Shown here: positions 37,773 through 47,507 of the stretch, piece after piece
Layout of the letters: the number at the start of each line of letters is the position of its first letter
Position numbering within the stretch: position 1 is the stretch's first letter
Assembly: GCF_002938435.1 (NCBI RefSeq)
Contig: NZ_POQT01000006.1
Location: 62,001 to 126,000, forward strand
Direction: 5' to 3'
DNA length: 64,000 nucleotides
Source of the DNA: Blastococcus saxobsidens
Lineage (GTDB): Bacteria > Actinomycetota > Actinomycetes > Mycobacteriales > Geodermatophilaceae
The notes under the pieces: generated by a model
Databases searched by the model: none
What the model was told of the DNA's origin: nothing
The model's input: only the letters and a program-made list of their open reading frames with translations
Made by a program: the position numbers and the translations under genes

Positions 37773-40565
37773 TCAGCGGACCGCGATCAGCCCCCGCTGC
37801 ACGGCCCGGCGCACCGCGGCGGCCCGGGAGGAGCAGTCCAACTTCGAGAAGACGTTCCGGACGTGCATGTCGACGGTGCGCGTGCTCAGGAACAGCTCGC
37901 CGGCGATCTCCCGGTTCGTCCGGCCGTGGGCGAGCCGCTGCAGCACCTCGGCCTCCCGGCGGGTGAGACCGTTCGGCTCCATGCCGCGTGCGGCGAGCCG
38001 GCCGAGCCGCTGCTCGACCGGCTCCCCGAGCTCCGCCAGGGCGGTGGCACACCGGCGCGCCAGGGGTCGGGCGAGCAGCCGGCGAGCGGTCCGGTAGGCG
38101 CTGCTGATCGCGGGGACCGCAGCCGCCCTGTCCCCGAGGACGGCGCACAACTGACCCACGCGCAGCCGGGCGTGCGCCTCCTCGTAGGGCGCGGTGATGT
38201 CGGCCAGAAGCTCCACCGACCGCCCGAACGACGCCCTTGCCGCCGCGGCATCTCCGTCGACGGCCGCCAGCTCCCCACCGACGTGGGCGAGCGCGGAGAG
38301 AACCTTCGACGAGCCGTTCCGAGTCGCCTTGTCCGCCGTCATCCGGTGACAGGCCGCGACGCCGGCCGCGTCGCCCTGCGCGGCGAGGAACGTCGCCGCC
38401 CAGCGCAGGGCGGGCAGGGCGTAGTGGCACTCCTCCGTGTCGCGGCACCGCTCCATCAGCCTCCTTGCGGTGGTCACGGCGGTGTCGGCGTCGCCGTCCA
38501 GGTCTGCGGCCATCGCCAGGCCCCACGTCGCGCCCACCTCCAGCCCGAAGATGCCCTGGGCCCGCCCGAAGTCCGCTGCCCGGCGCAGGGGGCCTCGCAT
38601 CCCGCGTCGCTCGCCGCGGAGGACGGCGATGAGGCCGGACTCCTCCTCGGCCACCCGCCGGGCCATCGTGGTGACTCCGTCGTCCGCGAGCACGTCCGCG
38701 CAGACGGTCAGGGTCCGGTCCCACTCCCCCATCAACCGCGCCGCCGGCGACATGCAGACGAAGCAGATGGCGGCGAACTCCTCCAGTCCGTCGGCCCGGC
38801 ACAGCTCGTACGCCGACTCGTAGGCGTGAACGGCGCCCGCGTAGTCCGCGGCGTACTCCAGGGCCTCCGCCAGCCCGTACTGCGCCTCGGCAGCGAGCCC
38901 GGTCACCTGCTCGGAGACGGCGAGCTCCAGTCCCGCGCGCGCGAACTGGACCGCCCGCTGTCCTCCTCCCAGCGCCGCTCGCACCGCCCCTTCCAGGACG
39001 AGTGCGTGGGCTTCGAGGTCGCGCCGTGCCGCCCGCCGTGCCGCTCCTGTCGCCGCGACGCTCTCGTGCAGCGCCTCGGACAGACGTCCGGCGGACCTGA
39101 GCTGGGCGCACAGTGCCAGCCGTTGCTCGGCCGCCTCGGCCGGCCTGGCGGCTTGCTCGAAGGCCTCCGCGGCCGATGCCCGCTCCGCCGCCGTCCGGCT
39201 CAGGTCGCCGGCCAGCTCTGCAGCGTTGGCCGCCCGTCGGTGGGCGAGCGCCGCTCGGCCGACGTCGGTGCCTCGGCACCCCTCCGCGACCTCGGCCCAC
39301 ACCTCCGCGGCCGTGCGGGGATCAGCACTGCGCTCGGCGCACTCGCCGAGCCCCTCCAGGACCGTCAGCCGCCCGGCCGGGTCGTCGCCGTCCGGCCACA
39401 GGGCCAGGGCACGGTGCGCGAGATCGGCGGCGTCGCGGTAGGCGTGCGTCGCGCAGAGCGCCTCGGCGGCGGCGACCAGCAGTGGCCGCGCCTTCGCGGG
39501 TTCGTGGGCGTCGAGCCAGTGCTCCGCCACGACGGCGGGCGGTGCTCCGTGGTCGGTGAGGAGCTCTGCGACGTCGTGGTGGAGGGCTCGTCGACGTGAC
39601 CAGGGGATGCTTCGGTAGAGCGCCTCCCGCACCAGTGCGTGGCGGAACACCGCGAGGCCGCCGTCGAGCTCCACGAGGAGCCCCTCGTCGATCAGCCGGT
39701 CGGCTTCCGCCGGACCTGCGAGCTCGGCCAGTGCCGGGAGGTCGACCCGGACGCCGAGCGCGACAGCGCACTGCACCGCCGCGCCGTGGTCGGCGCGCAG
39801 TTGTGCGGTCCGGCTGAGGACGGCGTCGGTCACGCTCTCCGGAAGGGGCAGTCCGGCCCCTTCGTCCAGCTCCACGGCGCCCGCTCGCTCGGTGAGGCAC
39901 CCGGCGTCGCGGAGCGCCCAGACGAGCTCCTCCACGAAGAAGGGCAGTCCCTCGGTGCGCCCGTGCACCACCTCGACCAGGCGGGCCGACGGGGAGGTGC
40001 CGAGCAGGTCGGCGAGCAGCTCACCGGTCTGCGCCTCGGTCAGCGTGCGAAGCGCGACGTCGACGAGCCGGCGGGCACGACGGAGCTCGGTCCGCAGCAC
40101 CCGGATCGGAGAGGAGCGCGGTAGCCCGTCGCTGCGGTAGATGCCGAGGACGAGCAGCTCGGACGGCGGGGCCTGCGCGAGCGCGACCAGGACCTCCATC
40201 GACGCGGCGTCGGCGAGGTGCAGGTCCTCCAGGACGACGACGGTGGGACGGATCCGCGTGGTCGCCCGCAGCGCTTCGGTGACCACCCGCGCCGCGTCCG
40301 TGTCGCGGTCCTGCCGCCGCGCGCCGACGGCGCACGCCAGCGCGCTGTCCAGGACGTCGTACGGGGCGCCTCCCGGAGTGGCCGTGGCCGCCAGCACGTC
40401 CCCGTCCCAGCGGCCGAGCACCTCGGAGACGAGCCGGGTCTTGCCGACACCGGCCTCACCGCTGACCAGGACGACGCCGCCCTGCCCGGCCCGGCACCGG
40501 GTCAGCGCGTCGACGAGCAGCCGCCGCTCGTCGTCGCGCCCCACCAACGGAGCCAGCTCCGCCAC
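37773..40565 (-). CDS. LuxR-family (LAL-type) ATP-binding transcriptional regulator
   Basis: 930 aa, GTG at 40565. Walker A SGEAGVGKT (~residue 35), Walker B VVVLEDLHLAD, a long TPR-like region and a C-terminal LuxR HTH (LTRREAEVLQRLAHG...VDMHVRNVFSKLD). On the minus strand TAGTCT (40577-40572) ends 6 nt before the start, so it is likely leaderless. Target genes are not evident; the downstream rhodanese is the nearest candidate. Confidence 0.9.
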   Translation of the reverse strand: MAELAPLVGRDDERRLLVDALTRCRAGQGGVVLVSGEAGVGKTRLVSEVLGRWDGDVLAATATPGGAPYDVLDSALACAVGARRQDRDTDAARVVTEALRATTRIRPTVVVLEDLHLADAASMEVLVALAQAPPSELLVLGIYRSDGLPRSSPIRVLRTELRRARRLVDVALRTLTEAQTGELLADLLGTSPSARLVEVVHGRTEGLPFFVEELVWALRDAGCLTERAGAVELDEGAGLPLPESVTDAVLSRTAQLRADHGAAVQCAVALGVRVDLPALAELAGPAEADRLIDEGLLVELDGGLAVFRHALVREALYRSIPWSRRRALHHDVAELLTDHGAPPAVVAEHWLDAHEPAKARPLLVAAAEALCATHAYRDAADLAHRALALWPDGDDPAGRLTVLEGLGECAERSADPRTAAEVWAEVAEGCRGTDVGRAALAHRRAANAAELAGDLSRTAAERASAAEAFEQAARPAEAAEQRLALCAQLRSAGRLSEALHESVAATGAARRAARRDLEAHALVLEGAVRAALGGGQRAVQFARAGLELAVSEQVTGLAAEAQYGLAEALEYAADYAGAVHAYESAYELCRADGLEEFAAICFVCMSPAARLMGEWDRTLTVCADVLADDGVTTMARRVAEEESGLIAVLRGERRGMRGPLRRAADFGRAQGIFGLEVGATWGLAMAADLDGDADTAVTTARRLMERCRDTEECHYALPALRWAATFLAAQGDAAGVAACHRMTADKATRNGSSKVLSALAHVGGELAAVDGDAAAARASFGRSVELLADITAPYEEAHARLRVGQLCAVLGDRAAAVPAISSAYRTARRLLARPLARRCATALAELGEPVEQRLGRLAARGMEPNGLTRREAEVLQRLAHGRTNREIAGELFLSTRTVDMHVRNVFSKLDCSSRAAAVRRAVQRGLIAVR

Positions 40566-41048
40566 GCGCGGAGACTAGCGCCGGTCCTGCCCCTCCGGTG
40601 GGACTCGTCGCCTCCGGCGCCCGCGCCCAGCCGTGTGCGTCCGCAGCGTGCCGCCCCTCGGGCACGAGATCACTGGCTCACGCCAGGGCAGAACAATGCA
40701 GGGCGCCCACGTCGTTTCTGTCCTGTTTCTCGTGCGCAGGTCAGTCCCGCCCGGACGTGGCTGGTGTCGAACGGCAGTGGGACCGGACGCTGCCTCGCGA
40801 CTGACCGGCGGACACGTCGGACGCCGACCGTCACCGTGGCCCGACACATGGCTGTCCCACGACATCGTTCACGCCGAGGCCTGTGTTCGTCGTCCCCGGG
40901 GACGCGGCGCTGGGCGGGGCTTGCCGATGCGCTGGTCGCGAGGGGCAACTGGTGGTCCTTGCTTCGCGGCTGATGCATTCGGGACGAAGGCGCCCTGGTG
41001 AGCGCGCCACCGTGACAGCATGGCGCTCCTCGATGACGGGAGAGCCGC
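40566..41048. other. gene-free stretch
   Basis: 483 bases containing one diverged copy of the dispersed repeat and no reading frame with coding character on either strand. Lower GC than the flanks. Confidence 0.5.
40631..40665 (+). repeat. dispersed tRNA-Leu-end repeat, diverged copy
   Basis: CCGTGTGCGTCCGCAGCGTG, then CCGCCCCTCGGGCAC. Several substitutions from consensus, but the hairpin-forming ends have changed together (GTGCC/GGGCAC). Confidence 0.65.
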
Positions 41049-42464
41049 ATGCACCGCTCGGACTGGGAAGGTGTCCTGGGCGTGGTCGGCCCGGTGGCGC
41101 TGGAGTACTTGAACTCGCTGCCGACCCGGCGGGTCTACCCGGACGGAGGCCATCCGGAGGTCAAGGCGGCGCTGGACCATCCGCTCACGGACGACGGCGT
41201 GGACCCCGTGCAGGTCGTGGCCGAGCTCGCGCGAGACCTCGCCCCTTACATCACCGCCCATGCCAGTGGCCGGTTCTTCGGGTTCGTCATCGGGGGTCTG
41301 CACCCGGCATCGTGGGGGGCCGAACTTCTGGTCTCGACCTGGGACCAGAACGCCGGACTGTTCCCCCCCACCCCGGGCGTTGCCGTAGCGGAGGAGCTGG
41401 CGGCACAGTGGCTGATCGACCTGCTGCACCTTCCACCGGAGAGCTCGGTCGGCTTCGTCACGGGCGGGCAGATGGCGAACTTCACGTGCCTGGCGGCAGC
41501 TCGCGACGAAGTGCTTCGCCAGACCGGGTGGGACGTCGAGGCCGACGGTCTGGTCGGTTCGCCGGGGGTCACCGTCGTCCTCAAGGAGGGCGTGCACTCC
41601 ACCGTGTTGCGCGCCCTGCGCTTTCTCGGGCTCGGCGAGCGGTCGGCTGTGCTCGTGCCTTGCGACAACCAGGACAGGGTCCTGCCCCAGGCGCTCGAGC
41701 GCACGCTCGAAGCGGTGTCGGGGCCCACGATCATCGCCGTGGAGTGCGGCAACGTGAACACCGGCGCATTCGACGACTTCGACTCGGTCGCCGATCTGGC
41801 GGACCGCCATCGGGCGGGCGGCAATCCGACGTGGGTCCATGTCGATGGTGCTGTGATGCTGCTCGCGGCCGCGGCGCCGAGCATGTCCCGGCACGTGAAA
41901 GGTCTCGACCGGATGGACTCCTGGTCCACTGACGGCCACAAGCTGCTCAACGTCGCGTACGACTGCGGGGTGGCGATCTGCCGGAATCCCGCTGCGCACA
42001 GAGCGGCGATGAGCGTGCAGGCCAGCTACCTCGAGCAGGGCACCGGCGCCCGCGACCCCATGGACTGGAACCCCGAGTTCTCGCGCCGCGCCCGCGGTGT
42101 CGGCGTGTACGCGACGCTGCGTTCTCTCGGGCGGTCGGGCGTGGCCGCGCTCGTGGACCGCACCGTCAGCCATGCCCAGCGGTTCGCCCAGGCGTTGGAG
42201 GTAAGCGACCGTGCGCAGGTCGTCAACGACGTCGTGTCGAACCAGGCGCTCGTTCGCTGGCTGGCCCCGGACGGCGATCACGGCCGGCTGGCCGACAGGG
42301 TCATGGCGGGCATCCGTGCGGAGGGACTCGCCTTCTTCAGCGGGACCACCTACCGCGGTGAACGCCTCATGCGCATCTCCGTGTCGGACTGGGCCACTGA
42401 CACGGACGACGTCGACCGCGTGGCCCAGGCACTGCTTCGACACGCCGAGCAGGGGTCCATCTGA
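41049..42464 (+). CDS. PLP-dependent group II decarboxylase-like protein
   Basis: 471 aa, ATG at 41049. Aspartate-aminotransferase-fold PLP enzyme related to aromatic-L-amino-acid/glutamate decarboxylases. GFVTGGQMAN, HVDGA and the Schiff-base lysine in STDGHKLLN (~residue 298) are visible. The substrate cannot be inferred. It stands alone between two copies of the dispersed repeat. Confidence 0.9.
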   Translation: MHRSDWEGVLGVVGPVALEYLNSLPTRRVYPDGGHPEVKAALDHPLTDDGVDPVQVVAELARDLAPYITAHASGRFFGFVIGGLHPASWGAELLVSTWDQNAGLFPPTPGVAVAEELAAQWLIDLLHLPPESSVGFVTGGQMANFTCLAAARDEVLRQTGWDVEADGLVGSPGVTVVLKEGVHSTVLRALRFLGLGERSAVLVPCDNQDRVLPQALERTLEAVSGPTIIAVECGNVNTGAFDDFDSVADLADRHRAGGNPTWVHVDGAVMLLAAAAPSMSRHVKGLDRMDSWSTDGHKLLNVAYDCGVAICRNPAAHRAAMSVQASYLEQGTGARDPMDWNPEFSRRARGVGVYATLRSLGRSGVAALVDRTVSHAQRFAQALEVSDRAQVVNDVVSNQALVRWLAPDGDHGRLADRVMAGIRAEGLAFFSGTTYRGERLMRISVSDWATDTDDVDRVAQALLRHAEQGSI

Positions 42465-42937
42465 CCGCGGTCCCGGCACTCGTCCACACCGACCGTTACC
42501 GCGAGAGCTACGGGGTCGCGCCAAGGCGGACCCCATCTCGACGCCCTTCGTGGTGGCCCATCGACGACCGATCCCGCACCCGGTTGCGGCGTAGCCGCAG
42601 GCGCCGCCCCACGAGCCGGCGGAAGCGGGCGACCTCCTTGCTGCGGTCGGCACACTCCTTCCTCCAGCGGTGAAACCACCGTCCTGGTCGACGTCCGCCA
42701 CGAACCGACCCCTCCCTCGTCACGACCTGCACCGGCCAGCCCCCGGCTGAGCGAGTCGCCGTGGACCCTGCCGGCGCAGCTCGGTCACCGACGAGGGAGG
42801 CTTCGTGGCGCTCGCGCTGTCACCGCCGCAACTGTGTGCGTATGTACCGTGTCGCCCCTCGGACACCGCATCGCAGCGGGCCCCTGCTGGTCAGCCGGCC
42901 CGGCTGGCGATCACGACGCGGTCCGCCTGGACCCGAG
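42465..42937. other. gene-free stretch
   Basis: 473 bases with one full copy of the dispersed repeat near 42.85 kb and no convincing gene. Confidence 0.5.
42832..42867 (+). repeat. dispersed tRNA-Leu-end repeat
   Basis: CTGTGTGCGTATGTACCGTG followed by TCGCCCCTCGGACACC, two differences from consensus. Confidence 0.85.
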
Positions 42938-43588
42938 TCAATGCTCGCGCCGTCCCAGTCCGGCGTCTCGTGCTCGGGCCACCGCCTCGGAGCGAGTTCT
43001 GGAACCCAACTTGGTCATCAGGTTCGACACGTGGTTGCTGACGGTCTTGAGGCTGAGCACGAAGTGGTCGGCGATGAAGGTGTTGGAGTGGCCCTGCGCC
43101 ATGAGGTCGAGGATGTCCCGCTCCCGCGGGGTGAGCTCCGGAAAGGCACCGGCTGCACTCGACCGACCGCCAGTGACCAGGTGACGGGTGATCCGGTCCA
43201 CGACCGTGCCGGAGAACATGCCGTTGCCGCGCGCAAGAGCTACGACCGCGGTGAGGATCTCCTCGGCGGAGACGGACTTCAGCAGGTACCCGTGGGCGCC
43301 GGCGCGCAAGGCGGCGTAGACGTTGCGGTCGTCGTCATGTGATGTCAGGACCAGCACACGGGCGTTTGATCCGTTCGCGAGGATCTCGGCGGTCGCCCCG
43401 AGCCCGCTTCCGTCGGGCATCTCCAGGTCCATCACCACCACATCGGGACCGGTGCGGGCGGTTTCGACGACGGCGGCCCTACCGGTACCCACGGCGCCGA
43501 CCACGTCGACGTCCGGATCGGTGTCCAGGGTGCTGACCAGGGCATCGCGGAAGAGCGGGTGGTCCTCGGCGACCAACACGCGAATCAC
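42938..43588 (-). CDS. NarL/FixJ-type response regulator
   Basis: 216 aa, GTG at 43588. Receiver domain with phospho-acceptor Asp in VVVMDLEMPDGSG (~residue 54) and conserved Lys in LLKSVS. C-terminal LuxR HTH (LTPRERDILDLMAQG...KTVSNHVSNLMTKLG). The start overlaps the histidine kinase stop by 4 bases, so they form a translationally coupled pair. Confidence 0.94.
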   Translation of the reverse strand: MIRVLVAEDHPLFRDALVSTLDTDPDVDVVGAVGTGRAAVVETARTGPDVVVMDLEMPDGSGLGATAEILANGSNARVLVLTSHDDDRNVYAALRAGAHGYLLKSVSAEEILTAVVALARGNGMFSGTVVDRITRHLVTGGRSSAAGAFPELTPRERDILDLMAQGHSNTFIADHFVLSLKTVSNHVSNLMTKLGSRTRSEAVARARDAGLGRREH

Positions 43589-45576
43589 CGGGGACCACCC
43601 GGGATCGGGAGTTCGGCCCGGACCGTCAGACCCCGGCGGCCGCGGTCGAGTGTCAGGTGGCCACCCGCCTCAGATGCGCGTTCCCGCATCGAGGTGAGTC
43701 CGACCCCCGGCAATGCGTCGTAGCGCAACCCGTGCCCGTCATCGGTGACCGCGATCCGCAGGTGGCCGTCGGACTCCTCCAGGAGCACGTCGCAGCAGGT
43801 GCCGCCACTGTGGCGCGCCGCGTTGGTCATCGCCTCCACGGTGATCCGGTACGCAGCGACCTGAACGCCTTGGCTCATGATGTCGAGGCACTCCGGGGCG
43901 CGGACCCGGATGTCGAACTCGCCGGGTCGCTGCAAGAGGAACGCCCGGTCGGTCACGGCCGCGACCAGGCCGGCGTCCTCCAATCCCGCCGGCCGCAGGT
44001 CGGCGAGCATGCGGCGGACGACCTCCGCACCCTCGTGGGCCTCGACGGAGATCCGCTGCAGCAGACCGTCGGCGAGCGTCGGTCGGACAGCCAGCAGCCG
44101 CCGCGCGGCGTCGGCGGACAGGCCGATGCCGGAGAGGGCGGGGCTGAGGCCGTCGTGCAGGTCACGCTGCAGGCGGCGCCGCTCGGACTCCCGTGTCTGG
44201 ATCAGGCGCTCCCTGCTGTCGGTCAGCTCGGTCACCATCCGGGCGGCGCGAACGGCCGGGCCTGCCTGCGTCGACAGGTCCGCCAGCAGGCGCGCGTCGC
44301 GTTCACCGATGCCTCCCTCGCCGCGGCGCGGCGCGACCAGGAGGCGGCCGACGTCCTCGCCTGCGTCGCGGATCGGAACGAGGAAGGGCTCGTTCCGCGG
44401 TGGCACGCCGACCTCGGCCATCCGGGTCCACTCCCCCTCCGTCTCCAAGTCGAGCGCTGCCAAGGGCAGACGGAGTGAGCCGGTGGCCGTGCGGACGATC
44501 TCCAGTCCCACGTCGGCCGGGTGGACCGCAGCCGACAGGCGCTCTCCGGCCGCACGGAACATCTCCAGCGGGTCGTCGCGGAATCCGTACATGGCGCGGT
44601 CGACGAGTCGCTGTACGCGGGACCGGACCGGGGCCAGGCAGAGCGCGACCGCCCCGGCGACGAAGGCGGCTACGGTCGGCGAGCCCTGCGCAGCGCCGGA
44701 GACGGAAGTGAGCAGCGTGACCGCACCGAGGTAACCGCCGAGCAGGACGGTGCTGACGAGCCCCCACATGGCCAGCCGGTTGATCACCGGGTCGATGCCG
44801 TACAGGTGGTGCCGGGCGACCGCGTACCCCGTGGCGAGCACCGGGGAGATGTAGACGATCGGGGCGGCGATCAGGTCAACCGGGGTCTGGATGCCCAGCC
44901 CGACGCTGACGAGCAGGCCTGCAACCACGTACCAGCCGGCCACCGCCGCCGCTGTCAGGGCGAACGTCCGCAGCTGCGCACGCTGGGCCCCTGCCGATCG
45001 GCGCCACCGGAGCACCAGCCCCACCGCGGCAGCCGACGCACCGCCCACCAGTACGGCAGCGGCCGACACCGCCAGCGTCTGCGGCCCACCTCCGGAGAGA
45101 TCAGCGTCGGTCACGACGAGCGCGGCGAGGACGGCCAGCGCGGCGAGCAGCGCGTACAGGACCGGTCGCCAGCGGGGCGACGGCACGGAGCCGGTCGGGA
45201 ACAGCAGGAGCAGCAAGGGCAGCATCGGCAGGCTGCCGATCCATGCCAAACCGCTCAGCACCCACGGGAGGTCCCATGGCCCCTGGGACGACGTCCGCCC
45301 GTCCAGCAACGCACCGGCGATCAGGCCGACGGCCCCGCTGACCGCCATCACGGCCAGAACCCTGGTCACCCCGTGCGAGGGCGACCGCCACACCAGCAGT
45401 GCGGCGAGCGCCACCAACGGGACGTAGGTCAGGGCCGTCGTCACGAACTCGCCGGCAAGCGTTCCCAGATGCGGCTCGTACCCCGGCGCCAACGCGGTCG
45501 CCACCCAGGAGACGAGCGCTGCACCGGATAGGACGAGCAGGAGTAACGCCCTTCCCCGCGGGGTCCGTGGGTTCAT
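43585..45576 (-). CDS. membrane sensor histidine kinase (HisKA_3 type)
   Basis: 663 aa. Eight or more N-terminal membrane helices (to ~residue 310), a GAF-like region (~335-450), dimerisation/phospho-acceptor segment RDLHDGLSPALSG (His ~residue 474), and HATPase with NAARHSGG and VTDDGHGL. Signal unknown. The 121-aa membrane protein upstream may belong to the same operon. Confidence 0.93.
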   Translation of the reverse strand: MNPRTPRGRALLLLVLSGAALVSWVATALAPGYEPHLGTLAGEFVTTALTYVPLVALAALLVWRSPSHGVTRVLAVMAVSGAVGLIAGALLDGRTSSQGPWDLPWVLSGLAWIGSLPMLPLLLLLFPTGSVPSPRWRPVLYALLAALAVLAALVVTDADLSGGGPQTLAVSAAAVLVGGASAAAVGLVLRWRRSAGAQRAQLRTFALTAAAVAGWYVVAGLLVSVGLGIQTPVDLIAAPIVYISPVLATGYAVARHHLYGIDPVINRLAMWGLVSTVLLGGYLGAVTLLTSVSGAAQGSPTVAAFVAGAVALCLAPVRSRVQRLVDRAMYGFRDDPLEMFRAAGERLSAAVHPADVGLEIVRTATGSLRLPLAALDLETEGEWTRMAEVGVPPRNEPFLVPIRDAGEDVGRLLVAPRRGEGGIGERDARLLADLSTQAGPAVRAARMVTELTDSRERLIQTRESERRRLQRDLHDGLSPALSGIGLSADAARRLLAVRPTLADGLLQRISVEAHEGAEVVRRMLADLRPAGLEDAGLVAAVTDRAFLLQRPGEFDIRVRAPECLDIMSQGVQVAAYRITVEAMTNAARHSGGTCCDVLLEESDGHLRIAVTDDGHGLRYDALPGVGLTSMRERASEAGGHLTLDRGRRGLTVRAELPIPGGPR

Positions 45577-45603
45577 GGGATGGCCTCCCGCCCGCCGAGT
45601 GCC

Positions 45604-45969
45604 TCAGTGTGCTGCTACCGGCTCCCGCACCGCCAGCGATCGGATCGCCGCGACGACCCCGATGACGCACGCCGTCGCTACCGGGTAGGCGACCAGGACG
45701 ACCTCCACCGTGAACTCGCTCTGGACGATCCCCACAGCCATGAACACGAAGGTGGCCAGACCGGACGGCACCATGACCCAGGCGGCCGCCCGCGGGTGGC
45801 GAGGCGCGAGCAGGAGCACGACGGCGAACGGCAGGACGAACACCAGTAGAAAGCCCCAAGGGCTCACCGTGATGTCAAACCCGGACTCGACGAAGAGCCA
45901 GGCGAACTTGGTGAGCCCCACAGCCCCCGCGACCGCCGCCGCGACCCGGAACACGCTGCTGCTGCTCAT
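45604..45969 (-). CDS. four-helix membrane protein
   Basis: 121 aa, ATG at 45969 with an AAGGAGG-type site. Four hydrophobic segments; not recognised. It ends 27 bases before the histidine kinase and may be part of its sensing module. Confidence 0.75.
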   Translation of the reverse strand: MSSSSVFRVAAAVAGAVGLTKFAWLFVESGFDITVSPWGFLLVFVLPFAVVLLLAPRHPRAAAWVMVPSGLATFVFMAVGIVQSEFTVEVVLVAYPVATACVIGVVAAIRSLAVREPVAAH

Positions 45970-46441
45970 GTCAGCCTCCTTCGGAAGATTCGGACACGCA
46001 CAGCACAGTCGAAGGCGGATTCCCGATTCCAGAGGTAGCCGTCCCGATCAACCGGGCGCCTGGGCCGGGAATGCCTGGGCGACGCGCCGGCTGGCGTGGA
46101 ACTCCAGCCGGCGCCTCCTGCCTCGTGGTCAGGGGCGGTGTTGATTACCCGCTTCGACGCGCCCCGTCCGGACGGTAGGACGGACGGCGCCGAACGAACC
46201 TGGCCGCCCCTCTGAACGACGTGGTCCTGACCGGGCAACCGGTGGCGCCGACCATCGACGGAGGCGTCTGACCAGCCGGTTCGGAGATCACGCCCCGGTC
46301 ACGGCAAGCGTGTGCGTATGTAGCGTGTCCCCCCTCGGACCCAGCTGATGCACACCGGCATGCACCGCGTCGAGCTCACGAGCGGAGAGTTCTCCCGATG
46401 CGGCGAGGCGCTCTGTTCGTCCACGCGCGACCAGTGGGAAC
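45970..46441. other. gene-free stretch with a hairpin
   Basis: No gene. Holds an 11-bp hairpin (46084-46094 with 46104-46114) and a dispersed-repeat copy at 46.31 kb. Confidence 0.5.
46308..46342 (+). repeat. dispersed tRNA-Leu-end repeat
   Basis: GCGTGTGCGTATGTAGCGTG, then TCCCCCCTCGGACCC. The following CAGCTGATGCACACCG is identical to the flank of the copy at 56.36 kb. Confidence 0.85.
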
Positions 46442-46469
46442 TTGACGGTCAGGTGACGGCAAGTTAACT
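46442..46469 (+). promoter_or_regulatory. promoter of the toxin-antitoxin-like pair
   Basis: TTGACG (46442-46447), a 16-base spacer and TTAACT (46464-46469), 7 nt before the GTG at 46477. One of the few near-consensus -35/-10 pairs in the window. Confidence 0.65.
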
Positions 46470-46476
46470 TGGATGG

Positions 46477-46719
46477 GTGCGGATCGAGATTCTCGCCACC
46501 GCACGCAAGCACGGCGTCGCCGACGACGACATCCTGCACGCGCTTCGCAACGCCGTTGTCGACTATCCCCACCAAGGCGACCACGAACTCACCATGGCCG
46601 TCGGCCCAGCTCGCAACGGCGTGACCATGGTGGAAGTCGGCTACCTCACGAGCGAGGACGGTCTTCTGGTCGTCATCCATGCAATGCGAGCTCGGCGGAA
46701 GTATCGCGAGGGAGGGTGA
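46477..46719 (+). CDS. small toxin-like protein of a two-gene module
   Basis: 80 aa, GTG at 46477, probably leaderless. Resembles short actinobacterial proteins (IEILATARKHGVADDDILHALRN...MAVGPARNGVTMVEVGYL...VIHAMRAR) with a BrnT/RelE-like layout that precede small helix-turn-helix partners. The toxin role is inferred from size and pairing, not shown. Confidence 0.7.
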   Translation: MRIEILATARKHGVADDDILHALRNAVVDYPHQGDHELTMAVGPARNGVTMVEVGYLTSEDGLLVVIHAMRARRKYREGG

Positions 46720-46724
46720 TTACG

Positions 46725-47009
46725 ATGCCGCGCAGTTACGAGGAGATCGTCAACCAGGCCGAGGAACTGTCTCGCGTCTTCGAAGTCGGCTTCGAGCCGG
46801 CTGTCTCGAAGGAAGAAGCGGCGGTCCGAGCTGCTGCCCTACGCCGCGCCCTCGCCGAGAGCGAACTCGGCGAGGCCGTTGCCGTGGCCAGGAATGCCGG
46901 CATCCCGTGGGATCGCATCGGCGAAGCAGTGGGGACCAGCGGCGAAGCCGCGCGGCAGAAGTACCGCGCTATCGCCGCCAAGGAGAAGCCGATCACCACC
47001 GGCCGCTGA
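46725..47009 (+). CDS. small helix-turn-helix antitoxin-like protein
   Basis: 94 aa, ATG at 46725 with GGAGGG 8 nt upstream; begins 5 bases after the upstream stop. An acidic N-terminal helix and a C-terminal HTH-like part (AVAVARNAGIPWDRIGEAVG, then SGEAARQKYRAI). Likely antitoxin or repressor of the pair. Confidence 0.7.
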   Translation: MPRSYEEIVNQAEELSRVFEVGFEPAVSKEEAAVRAAALRRALAESELGEAVAVARNAGIPWDRIGEAVGTSGEAARQKYRAIAAKEKPITTGR

Positions 47010-47312
47010 CCCCTTCGCAGGACGCGGCGACTGTACGGCCTGCCACCAGTTGTCGTTCTCGCGACAGTATGGAGTCGTGCCGATTCCGACCGGTTCCTCG
47101 AGCCAGGGCATCCTGCCCTTCGTCGGCTTGGACGACGAATTCTCGGCGCTGCGCGACGAGGTCGTCCAGCTGCAGGCGGAGCTGACGCCGTAGCAGGCGC
47201 GCCCACCCGGTCCGGTTCGGACCGGTGTCTTTGACGGCGAGCCGGGGCTGGTGCACGCCGACTCCCGCCTCCGCAAAGGTCGCCCTCTACGCCAGCCTCT
47301 TCCCCGCGACTC

Positions 47313-47465
47313 GTGCAGTACGCCGGCCGCATCCTTCGCTCGCTCCCCGGCAAGACCACCGCCGAGGTGCACGATTACCACGACGTCGCGACCGGCGTCC
47401 TCGCCGCATCGCTGTCCAAACGCGCACCCGGCTGCACCAGCCTCGGCTTCCCCCATCCCGGCGGC
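47313..47465 (+). pseudogene. remnant of a TOTE-like DEAD/DEAH helicase C-terminus
   Basis: One frame encodes QYAGRILRSLPGKTTAEVHD, then YHDVATGVLAASLSKRAPG and TSLGFP. This is the motif VI region and tail typical of large superfamily 2 helicases such as those of TOTE conflict systems. No start or upstream helicase motifs survive; the rest appears deleted. Confidence 0.6.
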
Positions 47466-47507
47466 TCGCTCGGCAACGAGGACGGCGGGTTATCAGCAGC
47501 CGCGAAG

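Noticed and set aside
40670-41050. 126-codon frame upstream of the PLP decarboxylase
   Set aside because: Arg-rich, no ribosome site, no similarity, and it crosses a dispersed repeat.
42508-42732. 74-codon basic frame between the PLP decarboxylase and the response regulator
   Set aside because: Low complexity (Arg-rich), no ribosome site or recognisable family.
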